Source of the DNA: Pseudomonas psychrophila HA-4
Lineage (GTDB): Bacteria > Pseudomonadota > Gammaproteobacteria > Pseudomonadales > Pseudomonadaceae
Reading direction: 5' to 3'
DNA length: 64,000 bases
NCBI RefSeq assembly: GCF_000282975.1
Contig: NZ_ALJC01000091.1
Location: 1-64,000, forward strand
This document shows, piece by piece, positions 6,914-17,374 of this stretch. The notes below the pieces were generated by a model. That model ran no database searches and had not been told where the DNA came from. It saw only the letters and a list, made by a program, of their open reading frames with translations. The position numbers and the translations under genes were made by a program. Every line of letters begins with the position of its first letter. Within the stretch, counting starts at the first letter, position 1.

Positions 6914-9682
6914 TTAGTGCGCCTCGTCCCAGTTATTGCCCACACCCACTTCGACCACCAGCGGTACGTCAAGCGTGGCCGCCTCACTCATGTGCACACG
7001 CAATTCGTCGCGCACCTGGTCCACCAGGTCTTCACGCACCTCAAGTACCAATTCATCGTGCACTTGCAAGATGACGCGGGCATCGAGGCCTGAAGCCGTC
7101 AACCAGTTATCCACAGCCACCATGGCTTTCTTGATGATGTCTGCCGCCGTGCCCTGCATCGGGGCGTTGATTGCCGTGCGCTCTGCGCCTTTACGCAGCG
7201 CCGGGTTTTTCGCGTTGATCTCCGGCAGGTACAGGCGACGGCCGAAAATAGTCTCGACATACCCTTGTTCGGCCGCCTGGGCGCGCGTGCGCTCCATGTA
7301 GTCCAGCACACCCGGGTAACGCGCAAAGTAGCGATCGATATAGGCCTGCGATTGCTTACGGTCTACGCCGATCTGCTTGGCCAGGCCAAAAGCGCTCATG
7401 CCATAAATCAGGCCGAAGTTGATCGCCTTGGCGCTGCGACGCTGATCCGTGGTGACGTCACTCAGATCGACGCCAAACACCTCGGCCGCCGTGGCGCTGT
7501 GCACGTCCAAGTCGTTGCGAAAAGCGTTTAGCAGCCCTTCGTCCTTGGCCAGGTGCGCCATGATCCGCAATTCGATCTGCGAATAGTCCGCCGCCAGCAG
7601 TTTGTAACCTTTAGGCGCCACGAACGCCTGACGAATCCGGCGGCCTTCGGCGGTGCGGATCGGGATGTTTTGCAGGTTTGGATCGCTGGACGACAAACGC
7701 CCGGTCGCCGTGACGGCCTGATGGTAAGAGGTATGAATGCGCCCGGTACGCGGGTTAATTTGCTCTGGCAAGCGATCGGTGTAGGTGCTTTTCAGCTTGC
7801 TCATCGAACGGTACTGCATCAACACTTTTGGCAGTGGGAAATCCTGCTCAGCCAACTCTGCCAATACCGCCTCAGCGGTCGAAGCCTGACCTTTGGCGGT
7901 TTTGCTGATGATCGGCAGGCCGAGTTTTTCGTACAGGATCACGCCCAGTTGCTTGGGTGAGCTGAGGTTGAATTCTTCACCGGCGATGGCAAAAGCCTCA
8001 CGTTCAAGGGCAACCATCTTGTCGCCCAACTCAACGCTCTGTACGCCCAGCAGCTTGGCGTCCACCAGCGCGCCTTGGCGCTCTATGCGCGCCAGAACCG
8101 GTACCAGCGGCATCTCAATATCCGTCAGCACACTGTTCAGGCTTGGAATCGCTTGCAGCTTTTCATTCAGCACGTGGTGCAAACGCAGGGTTACATCAGC
8201 ATCTTCGGCTGCGTACGGCCCGGCCTGTTCCAGCGAGATTTGGTCAAATGTCAGCTGTTTGACGCCTTTGCCGGCAATATCCTGGAAACTGGTGGTGCTG
8301 TGGCCCAAGTACTTGAGCGCCAGGCTATCCATGTCATGGCGGGTGGCCGTGGAATCCAGCACGTAGGACTCAAGCATGGTGTCGAAGGCAACGCCCTGCA
8401 CCATGATGCCGTTGGTCTGATCGCCGCCGATGGCGCAGTTGGCCAGAATGTTCATGTCGAACTTGGCATGCTGACCGACTTTGGCCTTGTTCGGGTCTTC
8501 GAGCAGCGGCTTGAGTGCTCGCAGCACCGTGTCGCGGTCCAGTTGTTCCGGCACGCCCATGTAGGAGTGGGTCAACGGAATGTAAGCCGCTTCGCCGGGC
8601 TTGACCGAAAACGACAGGCCGACCAATTGCGCTTGCTGCGCATCCAGGCCGGTGGTTTCCGTGTCAAAGGCAATCAACGTAGCGTCGTTGAGCTTTTTCA
8701 GCCACACATCGAACAGGGCTTGATCGAGGATGGTGACGTATTGCTGCTCTTCGGTCGACGCAGCAACAGGCTCTTCATGCACGATCACCTGACCGGCACG
8801 CTTGGCTTCACGCTCGACGTCGGCAATCCAGCTTTTGAACTCCAACTCGGTGTACAGCTCAATCAGCTTTTCGCAGTCAGGCGCTTTGAGGTGCAGGTCT
8901 TCTAGACCGATATCCAACGGCACATCGACTTTGATCGTGGCCAACTGGTACGACAAAAACGCCATTTCGCGGTGTTCTTCGAGCTTCGCGGGTAAGTTCT
9001 TAGCACCGCGAATCGGCAAGGTTGGCACGATATCGAGCTTTTCATACAGGTCGACCAGACCGCCGCCTACGCCTACCAACAAACCAGAAGCGGTTTTAGG
9101 ACCAATGCCCGGAACGCCTGGAATGTTGTCGGACGAATCGCCCATGAGCGCGAGGTAGTCAATGATCTGCTCAGGCGAAACGCCAAATTTCTCTTTAACG
9201 CCTTCGATATCCATGGTGCTGCCGGTCATGGTATTGACCAGCGTGATGTGGCCATCAACCAGTTGCGCCATGTCTTTATCGCCGGTCGAGATGACCACTG
9301 GTCGGTCCGCAGCCGCGCTGCTACGCGCCAGTGTGCCGATCACATCGTCTGCTTCAACGCCTTCGACACACAGCAAAGGGAAGCCCAGAGCGATTACGCT
9401 GGCGTGCAATGGCTCGATTTGCACCCGCATGTCATCAGGCATGCTCGGGCGATTGGCCTTGTATTCGGCGTACATGTCATCGCGAAATGTCCCGCCCTTA
9501 GCGTCGAAAACTACCGCAAACGGGCTGTCCGGGTACTGCTTACGCAGACTCTTCAGCATGTTCAACACACCCTTCACAGCGCCTGTCGGTAGGCCCTTGG
9601 AGGTAGTCAGCGGCGGCAGCGCGTGGAAAGCGCGGTACAGATATGAAGAACCGTCCACCAGGACGAGGGGAGCTTGGCTCAT
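6914..9682 (-). CDS. polA: DNA polymerase I
   Basis: A 922-residue family A DNA polymerase for Okazaki fragment processing and repair. The domains run in order: 5'-3' FEN-like exonuclease (about 1-290, with VDGSSYLYRAFHAL and the VEADDVIGT Asp cluster), 3'-5' proofreading exonuclease (about 320-520, Exo I motif FDTETTGLD), and polymerase (motif A DYSQIELR, motif B near RRSAKAINFGLIYG, motif C QVHDELVLE). I chose the ATG at 9682 (MSQAPLVLVDG) over an in-frame TTG twelve bases upstream. All catalytic domains look complete. It is a monocistronic gene facing engB, with ersA lying beyond its 3' end. Confidence 0.97.
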   Translation of the reverse strand: MSQAPLVLVDGSSYLYRAFHALPPLTTSKGLPTGAVKGVLNMLKSLRKQYPDSPFAVVFDAKGGTFRDDMYAEYKANRPSMPDDMRVQIEPLHASVIALGFPLLCVEGVEADDVIGTLARSSAAADRPVVISTGDKDMAQLVDGHITLVNTMTGSTMDIEGVKEKFGVSPEQIIDYLALMGDSSDNIPGVPGIGPKTASGLLVGVGGGLVDLYEKLDIVPTLPIRGAKNLPAKLEEHREMAFLSYQLATIKVDVPLDIGLEDLHLKAPDCEKLIELYTELEFKSWIADVEREAKRAGQVIVHEEPVAASTEEQQYVTILDQALFDVWLKKLNDATLIAFDTETTGLDAQQAQLVGLSFSVKPGEAAYIPLTHSYMGVPEQLDRDTVLRALKPLLEDPNKAKVGQHAKFDMNILANCAIGGDQTNGIMVQGVAFDTMLESYVLDSTATRHDMDSLALKYLGHSTTSFQDIAGKGVKQLTFDQISLEQAGPYAAEDADVTLRLHHVLNEKLQAIPSLNSVLTDIEMPLVPVLARIERQGALVDAKLLGVQSVELGDKMVALEREAFAIAGEEFNLSSPKQLGVILYEKLGLPIISKTAKGQASTAEAVLAELAEQDFPLPKVLMQYRSMSKLKSTYTDRLPEQINPRTGRIHTSYHQAVTATGRLSSSDPNLQNIPIRTAEGRRIRQAFVAPKGYKLLAADYSQIELRIMAHLAKDEGLLNAFRNDLDVHSATAAEVFGVDLSDVTTDQRRSAKAINFGLIYGMSAFGLAKQIGVDRKQSQAYIDRYFARYPGVLDYMERTRAQAAEQGYVETIFGRRLYLPEINAKNPALRKGAERTAINAPMQGTAADIIKKAMVAVDNWLTASGLDARVILQVHDELVLEVREDLVDQVRDELRVHMSEAATLDVPLVVEVGVGNNWDEAH

Positions 9683-9756
9683 GAGCAGGATCAACCTTTT
9701 CGGCGAGTCCGGCGCTAGAATGTCCGGACCAATGACGACAAAGGGACAAGGTTATC

Positions 9757-10047
9757 ATGCGTACACTCAATCGCCTGTTGCTGACCGGCTTGTTTGCAAT
9801 CACTCCGCTGGTAACCTTTGCGGCTGACAGCTCATCTATCGGTGATCCAGAAGTAACCATTCGCACGGAAGGCGATAAAACCATTCAGGAATACCGTCAA
9901 AACGGGTTCCTCTATGCCATCAAGGTGACCCCAAAAGGAGCGCCGCCGTACTTTTTAGTGCGCGCTGATGGCACTGATGCCAACTTCATCCGTTCCGACC
10001 AGCCGGATATGCTGATTCCTTCGTGGAAAATCTTCGAGTGGAAATAG
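9757..10047 (+). CDS. Exported DUF2782-family small protein
   Basis: A 96-residue protein with a clear Sec signal peptide (hydrophobic residues 7-20, cleavage near TFAAD) and a mature part of about 74 residues. Its pattern (EVTIR, EYRQNGFLYAIKVTP, PPYFLV, IPSWKIFEW) fits DUF2782, a family found next to polA and thrB in many gammaproteobacteria. The function is unknown. It is divergent from polA with 74 nt between the starts and lies 55 nt before thrB, so co-transcription with thrB is likely. Confidence 0.8.
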   Translation: MRTLNRLLLTGLFAITPLVTFAADSSSIGDPEVTIRTEGDKTIQEYRQNGFLYAIKVTPKGAPPYFLVRADGTDANFIRSDQPDMLIPSWKIFEWK

Positions 10048-10102
10048 CGTCTTAACTTTAATTGGCGCCGCCACGGCGGCGCCCGCACTGGCAATTTAAA
10101 CC

Positions 10103-11053
10103 ATGTCTGTATTCACCCCACTGACTCGCCCGGAGTTGGAGACTTTTCTTGCGCCTTACGAACTCGGCCGTTTGCTCGATTTCCAGGGGATTGCCGCGGG
10201 CAGCGAAAACACCAACTATTTCATCAGCTTAGAGCAGGGCGAGTTTGTCCTGACCTTGGTAGAACGCGGCCCGATCAAAGAAATGCCCTTCTTTATCGAG
10301 CTGCTGGATGTGCTGCACGACGCTGATCTGCCGGTGCCTTTTGCACTGCGCACCGTCGACGGCCAAGCCCTGCGCGAACTCAAAGGCAAGCCAGCGCTGC
10401 TGCAACCGCGCTTGGCCGGTAAGCACATTCGCGAGGCTAATGCCCAGCATTGCGCGCAGGTCGGCGAACTGCTCGGCCACTTGCACGTCGCCACGCGTGA
10501 CAACGTGCTAGAACGCAAAACGGACCGTGGCCTGGACTGGATGCTTGCAGAAGGGCCAGCATTAATGGCTGATTTGTCGCCTGAAGCGGCTGATTTGCTG
10601 CAAAAGGCGCTGGATGAAATCACCGCACGCAAAGCACAGATTCTGGCGCTGCCACGGGCCAACCTGCATGGCGACCTGTTCCGCGATAACGCGATGTTTG
10701 AAGGTACGCATCTGACGGGGCTGATCGACTTTTACAATGCCTGCTCAGGCCCGATGCTGTACGACGTGGCGATTGCCCTGAACGACTGGTGTGCTGACGA
10801 AGATGGCCAGCTTGACGGCCCGCGTGCCCGTGCACTGCTCGGCGCCTACGCCGCACTGCGCCCCTTTACCGCCAGCGAAGCTGAGTTGTGGCCGACCCTG
10901 CTGCGGGTCGCCTGCGTACGATTCTGGTTGTCGCGCTTGATTGCGGCCCACACATTTGCGGGTCAGGACGTGTTGATCCACGATCCGGGCGAGTTCGAAC
11001 GCCGCCTGGCATTGCGCCAAAGCATCACCGTCCAACTGCCGTTCGCGTTGTAA
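10103..11053 (+). CDS. thrB: Homoserine kinase ThrB (aminoglycoside-phosphotransferase type)
   Basis: A 316-residue kinase that phosphorylates L-homoserine in threonine biosynthesis. It belongs to the APH-fold homoserine kinase type used by Pseudomonas and alphaproteobacteria rather than the GHMP type of E. coli. The catalytic loop is LHGDLFRDN and the metal-binding motif LIDFYNAC. The N-terminal AAGSENTNYFI matches the family nucleotide-binding region. A palindrome that may act as a terminator follows directly. Confidence 0.93.
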   Translation: MSVFTPLTRPELETFLAPYELGRLLDFQGIAAGSENTNYFISLEQGEFVLTLVERGPIKEMPFFIELLDVLHDADLPVPFALRTVDGQALRELKGKPALLQPRLAGKHIREANAQHCAQVGELLGHLHVATRDNVLERKTDRGLDWMLAEGPALMADLSPEAADLLQKALDEITARKAQILALPRANLHGDLFRDNAMFEGTHLTGLIDFYNACSGPMLYDVAIALNDWCADEDGQLDGPRARALLGAYAALRPFTASEAELWPTLLRVACVRFWLSRLIAAHTFAGQDVLIHDPGEFERRLALRQSITVQLPFAL

Positions 11054-11064
11054 CCCGTTAACCC

Positions 11065-11097
11065 CCTGTAGGAGCGTCGACCGGCTGCTCCTACAGG
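11065..11097. repeat. Short palindromic element after thrB
   Basis: A perfect 11-bp inverted repeat (CCTGTAGGAGC / GCTCCTACAGG) with an 11-nt loop. It matches the 'gtaggagc' REP type common in P. fluorescens and lies between convergent thrB and znuA. It may also act as a bidirectional transcription barrier, although there is no T run. Confidence 0.7.
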
Positions 11098-11107
11098 TCG
11101 GGTTGGA

Positions 11108-12040
11108 TTACAAACTTTCCAAGCAGCTCGCTAGGTCATTGCCCAGTTTTTCCAGCAGTTGCTCGTAACCTTGCGCTGTAGCTTTGGTAAAGCCGCCCAG
11201 CGGATCCAGCTCAGCCAATTTGACCGGCAAACCCGCCGTCAGCGTGTCCGCTAGGCGCGGGCGTAGCGGCGGATCACTGAATACGCAGGTCTTGCCCACT
11301 TCCTGCAAACGCTGGCGCATCGCCGCAACGTGCTGGGCACCCGGCTGGACTTCTGACGCCACGCTGAACACGCCCGTGTGCTTGAGGCCGTAGGCGCTTT
11401 CGAAGTAGTCGTAGCCTTCATGGAACACAAAGAACGGCTTGCTCGCAATGGCCGCCATACGCGTTTTGAGGCGCGCATCCAACGCATCCAGACGCTCATT
11501 GAAGGCCTTGAGGTTGCTTTGGTATTTCGGCGCATTAGCCGGGTCTTTCTCACTCAAATCTGCCGCCATTTTTGCCGCAATCACGCGTGCGTTGTCAGGC
11601 GCCAGCCACAAGTGCGCGTCCAACGTGCCGGGGCGATGATCGTGATCATGCTCGGCGCCATCGCCCTCGTCATGGGAATGACTGTCTTGCGTGAAATGGC
11701 GCAGCTTCAAACCCGGCAACGTTTGCACGGTCACTGACGGCAAGGTACGGGTTTTAATCACCCGCGGCAGAAAACCTTCCATGTCCGGGCCAATCCAGTA
11801 CAACAAGTCCGCAGACTGAACACGCCGTACGTCGGATGGGCGCAATGCATAGTTATGCGGCGATGCATTCGGCGGCAAAAGCACCTCGGGCTGGCCCACG
11901 CCGTCCTGTACGGCTGCGGCAATTAGCTGCAAAGGCTTGATGCTGGTCAGCACGTTAACCTCGGCCTGGGCCTGGCTAATCACCAACAAACTGGCGGACA
12001 AAGCAATAAAAATCGCAAAAATACGGGGCACGATGAGCAC
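11108..12040 (-). CDS. znuA: Zinc ABC transporter periplasmic binding protein ZnuA
   Basis: A 310-residue cluster A-I metal-binding lipocalin-unrelated (TroA-fold) solute-binding protein for high-affinity zinc uptake. It has a Sec signal peptide (cleavage near AQAEV). The zinc-binding His residues typical of the family lie in SPHNYAL, DAHLWL and FHEGYDY. A His/Asp-rich loop (HSHDEGDGAEHDHDH, about residues 120-135) is the flexible zinc-catching loop seen in ZnuA. The start is GTG at 12040; a second in-frame GTG nine bases on is possible. The gene is divergent from zur-znuC-znuB. Confidence 0.93.
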   Translation of the reverse strand: MLIVPRIFAIFIALSASLLVISQAQAEVNVLTSIKPLQLIAAAVQDGVGQPEVLLPPNASPHNYALRPSDVRRVQSADLLYWIGPDMEGFLPRVIKTRTLPSVTVQTLPGLKLRHFTQDSHSHDEGDGAEHDHDHRPGTLDAHLWLAPDNARVIAAKMAADLSEKDPANAPKYQSNLKAFNERLDALDARLKTRMAAIASKPFFVFHEGYDYFESAYGLKHTGVFSVASEVQPGAQHVAAMRQRLQEVGKTCVFSDPPLRPRLADTLTAGLPVKLAELDPLGGFTKATAQGYEQLLEKLGNDLASCLESL

Positions 12041-12058
12041 TCAGGGTGGCTTAAACGG

Positions 12059-12072
12059 GTAACATAATAACG
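12059..12072. promoter_or_regulatory. Candidate Zur operator between znuA and zur
   Basis: The 57-nt gap between the divergent starts contains GTAACATAATAACG; the other strand reads CGTTATTATGTTAC. It resembles the AT-rich Zur palindrome (GTTATA..TATAAC), with one half matching well. Location in a divergent zinc-uptake promoter makes it plausible, but the match is imperfect. Confidence 0.45.
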
Positions 12073-12097
12073 TCTCTCTCGGAAATCGTCGCCGCCC

Positions 12098-12580
12098 ATG
12101 CCTATAACACCGCTTGCTAGCCGTCCCCATGACCACTCCCATTGTGTCCACAGCGCGCTCTCTGAGGCCGATGTCTTGTGCGCGCAAAAGGGCTTGCGCC
12201 TAACGGCGTTGCGTCGTCGGGTGCTTGAGCTGGTGTGGCAAAGCCACAAGCCGCTGGGCGCTTATGACATTCTGGCCGTGCTCAGCGAGCAAGATGGTCG
12301 CCGCGCCGCGCCGCCGACTGTTTACCGGGCACTGGACTTCCTACTCGATAACGGCCTAGTGCACCGCATTGCCTCGCTCAACGCCTTTATCGGGTGCAGC
12401 CACCCCGAACACGCGCATCAGGGCCAGTTCCTGATCTGCCGCACCTGCCACGCGGCCATCGAGCTTGAACAAAAAACCATCAGCGATGCAATTATCAGCA
12501 GCGCGCAGGGCGTGGGCTTTACTGTTGAAGGGCAAACCGTCGAAGTCGTCGGTTTGTGTTCGGGCTGCCGGGAGGCTTGA
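12098..12580 (+). CDS. zur: Zinc uptake regulator Zur (Fur family)
   Basis: A 160-residue Fur-family repressor that senses zinc and shuts off zinc import genes. The N-terminal winged-helix region is followed by a dimerisation/metal domain with [17 protein letters not shown] and a C-terminal CSGC, which supply the two CxxC pairs of the structural zinc site. It is the first gene of zur-znuC-znuB and its stop codon overlaps the znuC start by one base. Placement opposite znuA indicates autoregulation from the shared promoter region. Confidence 0.93.
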   Translation: MPITPLASRPHDHSHCVHSALSEADVLCAQKGLRLTALRRRVLELVWQSHKPLGAYDILAVLSEQDGRRAAPPTVYRALDFLLDNGLVHRIASLNAFIGCSHPEHAHQGQFLICRTCHAAIELEQKTISDAIISSAQGVGFTVEGQTVEVVGLCSGCREA

Positions 12581-13368
12581 TGAGCGCTGCACTGATTCGT
12601 CTTAGCGAGGTCTGCGTGACGTTTGCCGGGCAAAACGTGCTCGACAACATTGAGCTCAACGTCGAGCCGGGCCAGATCGTCACCCTGATCGGCCCCAACG
12701 GCGCGGGCAAAACCACGCTGGTCAAGGCTGTACTCGGCCTGCTCAAACCCACCAGCGGCAGCGTATGGCGCAAACCCAAGCTGCGCGTGGGCTACATGCC
12801 GCAAAAACTGCACGTTGATCCAACACTGCCGCTTTCGGTGTTGCGCTTTTTGCGTCTGGTACCAGGTGTGGACCGGGCCCAAGCCCTCGCTGCACTTAAA
12901 GAAGTCGGCGCCGAAAAGGTCATCGATAGCCCGGTGCAAAGCGTTTCCGGCGGCGAAATGCAGCGTGTCCTGCTGGCCCGCGCCCTGTTGCGTAAGCCCG
13001 AGTTGCTGGTACTTGATGAACCGGTGCAAGGCGTCGACGTGGCGGGGCAGGCCGAGCTTTACAGCTTGATCACCCGTCTGCGCGACCGTCACGGCTGCGG
13101 CGTGCTGATGGTGTCCCACGATTTGCATCTGGTCATGAGTACCACCGATCAGGTGGTCTGCCTCAATCGCCACGTGTGCTGCTCGGGCCACCCGGAGCAG
13201 GTCAGCGGCGATCCGGCATTCGTCGAACTGTTTGGAAAAAACGCACAAAGTCTGGCGATTTATCACCACCATCACGATCACGCCCATGATCTGCATGGCT
13301 CGGTGGTCAGCGAAGACGCCCCAACGGCGCACACCCACGTTCATGGAGAAGGCTGCAAGCATGGCTGA
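12580..13368 (+). CDS. znuC: Zinc ABC transporter ATPase ZnuC
   Basis: A 262-residue ATPase of the zinc importer. Walker A is GPNGAGKTT, the signature motif SGGEMQR and Walker B LLVLDEP. The C-terminal tail is strikingly His-rich ([10 protein letters not shown] and [12 protein letters not shown]), likely a cytosolic zinc-binding tail as seen in Pseudomonas ZnuC. The ATG shares one base with the zur stop (TGATG), and the reading frame overlaps znuB by 8 bp. Confidence 0.95.
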   Translation: MSAALIRLSEVCVTFAGQNVLDNIELNVEPGQIVTLIGPNGAGKTTLVKAVLGLLKPTSGSVWRKPKLRVGYMPQKLHVDPTLPLSVLRFLRLVPGVDRAQALAALKEVGAEKVIDSPVQSVSGGEMQRVLLARALLRKPELLVLDEPVQGVDVAGQAELYSLITRLRDRHGCGVLMVSHDLHLVMSTTDQVVCLNRHVCCSGHPEQVSGDPAFVELFGKNAQSLAIYHHHHDHAHDLHGSVVSEDAPTAHTHVHGEGCKHG

Positions 13369-14149
13369 TTTTCTGTTTTACGCCCTGTTGGCAGGCCTGT
13401 CTTTGGCGGTGGTTGCAGGGCCTCTGGGTTCATTTGTGGTGTGGCGACGAATGGCTTATTTCGGCGACACCTTGTCCCACGCCGCCTTGCTCGGCGTGGC
13501 CATGGGCTTCTTACTGGATGTCAGCCCGGCGATTGCCGTGACCGTGGGCTGCCTGTTGCTGGCGGTGCTGCTGGTCACGTTGCAGCAGCGCCAACCACTG
13601 GCTTCCGACACGCTGCTCGGAATTCTCGCACCCAGCACCTTGTCCCTCGGGCTGGTGGTACTAAGCTTCATGCATGAAGTACGAATCGACCTGATGGCCT
13701 ACTTGTTTGGCGATCTGTTGGCGATCAGCCCGACTGATTTGATGTGGATCATGGGCGGCAGCGCAGTGGTACTGGCATTGTTAGTGGCGCTGTGGCGGCC
13801 TCTGCTGGCGATTACCGTGCATGAGGAGTTGGCCACCGTCGAAGGCTTGCCGGTCGCTGCGCTGCGCATGACGCTGATGCTGTTGATCGCCGTAGTGATT
13901 GCGGTAGCGATGAAGATTGTCGGTGTGCTACTCATAACCTCGCTGCTGATCATCCCAGCCGCTGCCGCTCAACGCCACGCCCGCTCCCCGGAGCAAATGG
14001 CATTGGGTGCGACGTTGCTAGGAATGCTGGCCGTGTGTGGTGGCCTGGCGCTGTCTTGGTTCAAGGACACGCCTGCCGGACCATCGATTGTGGTGTGTGC
14101 CGCTGCACTGTTTCTGCTGAGTTTTGTTCTGCCCCGTCGAGGGGTGTAG
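13361..14149 (+). CDS. znuB: Zinc ABC transporter permease ZnuB
   Basis: A 262-residue ABC-3 family permease with about seven to eight hydrophobic segments. It forms the inner-membrane channel of the ZnuABC zinc importer. The N-terminal part has [26 protein letters not shown], a typical ABC-3 stretch. The ATG at 13361 lies inside the 3' end of znuC; upstream in-frame starts would overlap znuC much further and are rejected. Confidence 0.95.
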   Translation: MADFLFYALLAGLSLAVVAGPLGSFVVWRRMAYFGDTLSHAALLGVAMGFLLDVSPAIAVTVGCLLLAVLLVTLQQRQPLASDTLLGILAPSTLSLGLVVLSFMHEVRIDLMAYLFGDLLAISPTDLMWIMGGSAVVLALLVALWRPLLAITVHEELATVEGLPVAALRMTLMLLIAVVIAVAMKIVGVLLITSLLIIPAAAAQRHARSPEQMALGATLLGMLAVCGGLALSWFKDTPAGPSIVVCAAALFLLSFVLPRRGV

Positions 14150-14186
14150 ACTTGCTCGTTTTTTGCGCACTTAGAGAGCCGCAGGA

Positions 14187-14906
14187 ATGAAGCTGTTTAA
14201 CTCCCGTTATTTGCTCCTGGCCGCAGTTTGCTTGCTGCTGGGCGCCTGCCAAAGCACACCTTCGGTCGACAATGAAGTCGACCAGACGCGTGCTACGGCC
14301 ATTGCACAGCTGGAGCAAAACCTGGCCAGTAGCGAGCTTGCGACCGCCGAAGATGAATTGGCCGCCTTGCAAGCCCAAACGCCAGATGACCCGCAATTGG
14401 TGCAATACCAGCGCCAATTGGCAGAGGCCTACCTGCAACGCAGCCAAATTGTGCTGCAAAAGGGCGATGTCAACGCAGCCGCGACGGCGCTGAGTCGTGC
14501 CCGTGCCCTGATGCCTAAGGCGCCAGCCCTCACAGGCGGCGTCAACAGCGCCATCGCTCAGGCGCGTAAGGCCGAACTGGAGAAAGCCGAGGAGGCGCTG
14601 AAAGCGGCTGAAGCCCGCCCCGCAGCCAAGGTTATTGATCCGACAGCGGAACACACCACCGTCGCACTGAACATCACCGACAGTGCGAAACTTCGCCATC
14701 AACTGGATTTGATCGCGCAAGACATCGTCAATTATCAATGCACTGTGATCTTGCAGGTTCCGCGCACAGCAGACTACCCGTGGCTAGCCACCTTGGTGAG
14801 CAAGCGCGTGAAAAAGCTCGACCCAGGGTTTGACCTGAAACTGGAGCGGCAACTGATTCGCCGTGTGCCGGCACAAATCGTATTGATTCCAAGCAAGCCG
14901 GAATAA
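14187..14906 (+). CDS. Predicted lipoprotein with helical TPR-like middle
   Basis: A 239-residue protein with a lipoprotein signal (LLLGAC, Cys21). After it comes a long helical, Ala/Leu/Gln-rich region (about residues 30-150) that looks like two or three TPR-type helical hairpins. The C-terminal segment contains VILQVPRTADYPWL. I do not recognise a defined family. It follows znuB by 37 nt, as the homologous hypothetical gene does in P. aeruginosa. It may be co-transcribed with the zinc operon, but nothing in it suggests metal binding. Confidence 0.75.
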   Translation: MKLFNSRYLLLAAVCLLLGACQSTPSVDNEVDQTRATAIAQLEQNLASSELATAEDELAALQAQTPDDPQLVQYQRQLAEAYLQRSQIVLQKGDVNAAATALSRARALMPKAPALTGGVNSAIAQARKAELEKAEEALKAAEARPAAKVIDPTAEHTTVALNITDSAKLRHQLDLIAQDIVNYQCTVILQVPRTADYPWLATLVSKRVKKLDPGFDLKLERQLIRRVPAQIVLIPSKPE

Positions 14907-14915
14907 TCAGATCTA

Positions 14916-14951
14916 GGCTGCGATAAGGGTGTCATGTTCCTTATCGCAGCC
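14916..14951. terminator. Palindrome between the lipoprotein gene and katE
   Basis: A perfect 13-bp inverted repeat (GGCTGCGATAAGG / CCTTATCGCAGCC) with a 10-nt loop. It lies between converging genes and resembles the inner half of the REP elements in this window ('aggctgcgataagg'). It could work as a bidirectional terminator, though no T run follows. Confidence 0.6.
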
Positions 14952-14980
14952 AGCCTTGCGATTACCGTTCTAGCCCCGCA

Positions 14981-17119
14981 TTAAGCCGGAATAGCCTTAG
15001 CCTTGGGCTCCCGCGCCCACACTCGGTGCTGGGCGATAGCCGCAAAGAACGCCTTCAACTCCTTGGCGTCCTTAAGCACCAACAATCCTTCATCCTCTTG
15101 CAGATGCAGAACATCCAGCAACGCTTGTGCTTGGCCATGCAGCGCAATTGCCTTGAGGTGCTTATAGGCTTCAAGCACGTAATGCAGAGCGACCCCATCG
15201 CCGCTCAACGCCTTGATCGACGCCGCGCCGCCCGGTACAAAAACAGCGTCAAAAGCCACCGATGGCATCCCTTCCATTGAGGCATCCACTGGCAATGACT
15301 TTCCGTCGGCGGTTTTCACCGGCGCAGAGGTTGGTCCCAGTAATTTGGCATGCGCACCCTCGGCCTCAAGCGCCTGCTTGAGCGCATCAATCGCCTTACC
15401 ATCAACGCCATCAGCAGCCAAAATGGCCACTTTGCGGGTCTTGATGTCACCGGGCAGCAAATTAACCTGACTCAAAGCCGGCGACTGACTGACGCTGGTT
15501 TTGCGCGCCGCCACGGTGGCTGCCTTAGGTGCTGGCAACCCCAGGTTAGTGGCCACGCGCTTAGCCAGTTCAAGGTCGATATTGGCCAGAATCTCATTCA
15601 CCTGCCGCGCCCGAATATGCTCGCGCTCAACCTTGCCCAACTCAAAGCTGTAGGCCGCGATGATGTGCTCTTGCTCATGCTTGCTCATGCTGTGAAAAAA
15701 CAGCCGAGCTTGAGAAAAGTGGTCGCTGAATGAATCACTGCGCTGACGTATCTTGTTGGCGTCAATTCGCTCCGGATAGGACTCAAATCCGCCATCTTTA
15801 GCCGCAGGCGGGGTTTCTTTCGGCCAACCTCCATCTATGGAATTGGGCTCGTAAGCAGCTCGACCCTTATGAATAGTGCTGCGATGCTGGGCATCACGCT
15901 GGTTATTGTGGAACGGCGCCACAGGCCGGTTGATCGGAATTTCATGAAAGTTCGGACCACCCAGTCGGCTGATCTGAGTGTCGGTGTAAGAAAACAAGCG
16001 ACCTTGCAGGAGTGGATCGTTAGAGAAGTCGATGCCCGGCACGATATGCCCTGGGCAGAAAGCGACTTGCTCAGTCTCGGCGAAGAAATTATCGGGATTG
16101 CGATTCAGCACCATCTTGCCCAGCGGGGTGATAGGCACCAGTTCTTCCGGGATCAGCTTGGTGGGGTCAAGAATATCGAACTCAAATTTATGCTCGTCTT
16201 CTTCCGAGATAATCTGCACCCCGAATTCCCACTCAGGGTAATCGCCAGTTTCAATCGACTCCCAGAGATCTCGGCGATGGTAATCAGTGTCTTTGCCCGC
16301 CAGCTTTTGCGCTTCATCCCACACCAGAGAGCACGTGCCAACGCTGGGACGCCAGTGAAACTTCACAAAGTTGGATGTGCCCTCAGCGTTGATCAAGCGA
16401 AAGGTATGCACCCCAAAGCCTTGCATGCTGCGCAGGCTCTTCGGTATTGCACGATCAGACATGGCCCAAATGACCATGTGCGCAGACTCTGGCACCAACG
16501 AAACAAAGTCCCAGAAGGTGTCATGGGCCGAACCACCTGTAGGAATTTCGTTGTGAGGTTCGGGCTTAACCGCGTGTACGAAGTCAGGAAACTTGATCGC
16601 GTCCTGAATGAAGAACACCGGCATGTTGTTACCGACCAGGTCGAAGTTACCCTCATCGGTAAAGAACTTAACGGCGAAGCCACGCACATCTCGTACCGTA
16701 TCACCTGAGCCACGCGGCCCCTGAACGGTAGAAAACCGCACGAAAACTGGCGTTTTTTTATCGGGATCTTGCAGAAAACCGGCCTTGGTCAAGTCGCTGT
16801 GGGCTTTGTAGGTCTGGAAATAGCCATGAGCACCCGTGCCTCGAGCATGCACAATCCGCTCTGGAATTCGCTCATGGTCAAAATGCGTGATTTTTTCACG
16901 CATGATGAAGTCTTCCAACAATGACGGCCCTCGAGCCCCCGCTTTTAAGGTGTTTTGATTGTCAGCAATCTTCACCCCTTGATTGGTACGCAATGCCTGA
17001 TCGGTGGCGTCGTCACGGAATGCTTCGAGCGTTTCCAATTTGACGTTCGTGTTGCCACGATCCAAGGTGTCGGTGCCAGCCATCTGGCTCTTGCTTGAAG
17101 ACGGCTTTTTAGTACTCAT
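14981..17119 (-). CDS. katE: Large-subunit catalase HPII (KatE)
   Basis: A 712-residue large heme catalase that degrades hydrogen peroxide. The N-terminal two thirds is the catalase core. The catalytic His lies in ERIVHARG, the distal Asn in [10 protein letters not shown] and the proximal heme Tyr in RLFSYTDTQ. The C-terminal 150 residues form the DJ-1/PfpI-like flavodoxin-fold domain of clade II catalases ([21 protein letters not shown]). A good ribosome site (AAGGAG) precedes the ATG at 17119. The Lys/Ser-rich N-terminal arm is normal for HPII. Confidence 0.95.
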   Translation of the reverse strand: MSTKKPSSSKSQMAGTDTLDRGNTNVKLETLEAFRDDATDQALRTNQGVKIADNQNTLKAGARGPSLLEDFIMREKITHFDHERIPERIVHARGTGAHGYFQTYKAHSDLTKAGFLQDPDKKTPVFVRFSTVQGPRGSGDTVRDVRGFAVKFFTDEGNFDLVGNNMPVFFIQDAIKFPDFVHAVKPEPHNEIPTGGSAHDTFWDFVSLVPESAHMVIWAMSDRAIPKSLRSMQGFGVHTFRLINAEGTSNFVKFHWRPSVGTCSLVWDEAQKLAGKDTDYHRRDLWESIETGDYPEWEFGVQIISEEDEHKFEFDILDPTKLIPEELVPITPLGKMVLNRNPDNFFAETEQVAFCPGHIVPGIDFSNDPLLQGRLFSYTDTQISRLGGPNFHEIPINRPVAPFHNNQRDAQHRSTIHKGRAAYEPNSIDGGWPKETPPAAKDGGFESYPERIDANKIRQRSDSFSDHFSQARLFFHSMSKHEQEHIIAAYSFELGKVEREHIRARQVNEILANIDLELAKRVATNLGLPAPKAATVAARKTSVSQSPALSQVNLLPGDIKTRKVAILAADGVDGKAIDALKQALEAEGAHAKLLGPTSAPVKTADGKSLPVDASMEGMPSVAFDAVFVPGGAASIKALSGDGVALHYVLEAYKHLKAIALHGQAQALLDVLHLQEDEGLLVLKDAKELKAFFAAIAQHRVWAREPKAKAIPA

Positions 17120-17374
17120 CAGACTAAGCTCCTTGTTGATGAAAGCCCCACGGCTAGGGCTTCTTGGACAAATATCCCATTGCAGGATGTGAGGTGCTGT
17201 TAGTACTGACTTGAGCCCTCGGCGGTCGTTCCTTATTTCTGACCATCAGTCGTCTTATTGCCAAATCAAAGGTCTTTGCTCAAATAAATGCTAAGAACCT
17301 CTATACGGACAGGCTAAAATGCCCGCCCGGCTAACCGCTGATCTTCTATTTACGCGCCCCACAAGGTCCGCTAC

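Noticed and set aside
8075..8905. 276-codon plus-strand frame inside polA
   Set aside because: Antisense shadow of polA, low-complexity and without domain.
12418..13362. 314-codon minus-strand frame across zur and znuC
   Set aside because: Antisense shadow of two well-supported genes.
17120..17374. Possible riboswitch before metN
   Set aside because: No SAM-type conserved core could be recognised, and pseudomonads are not known to use one here.
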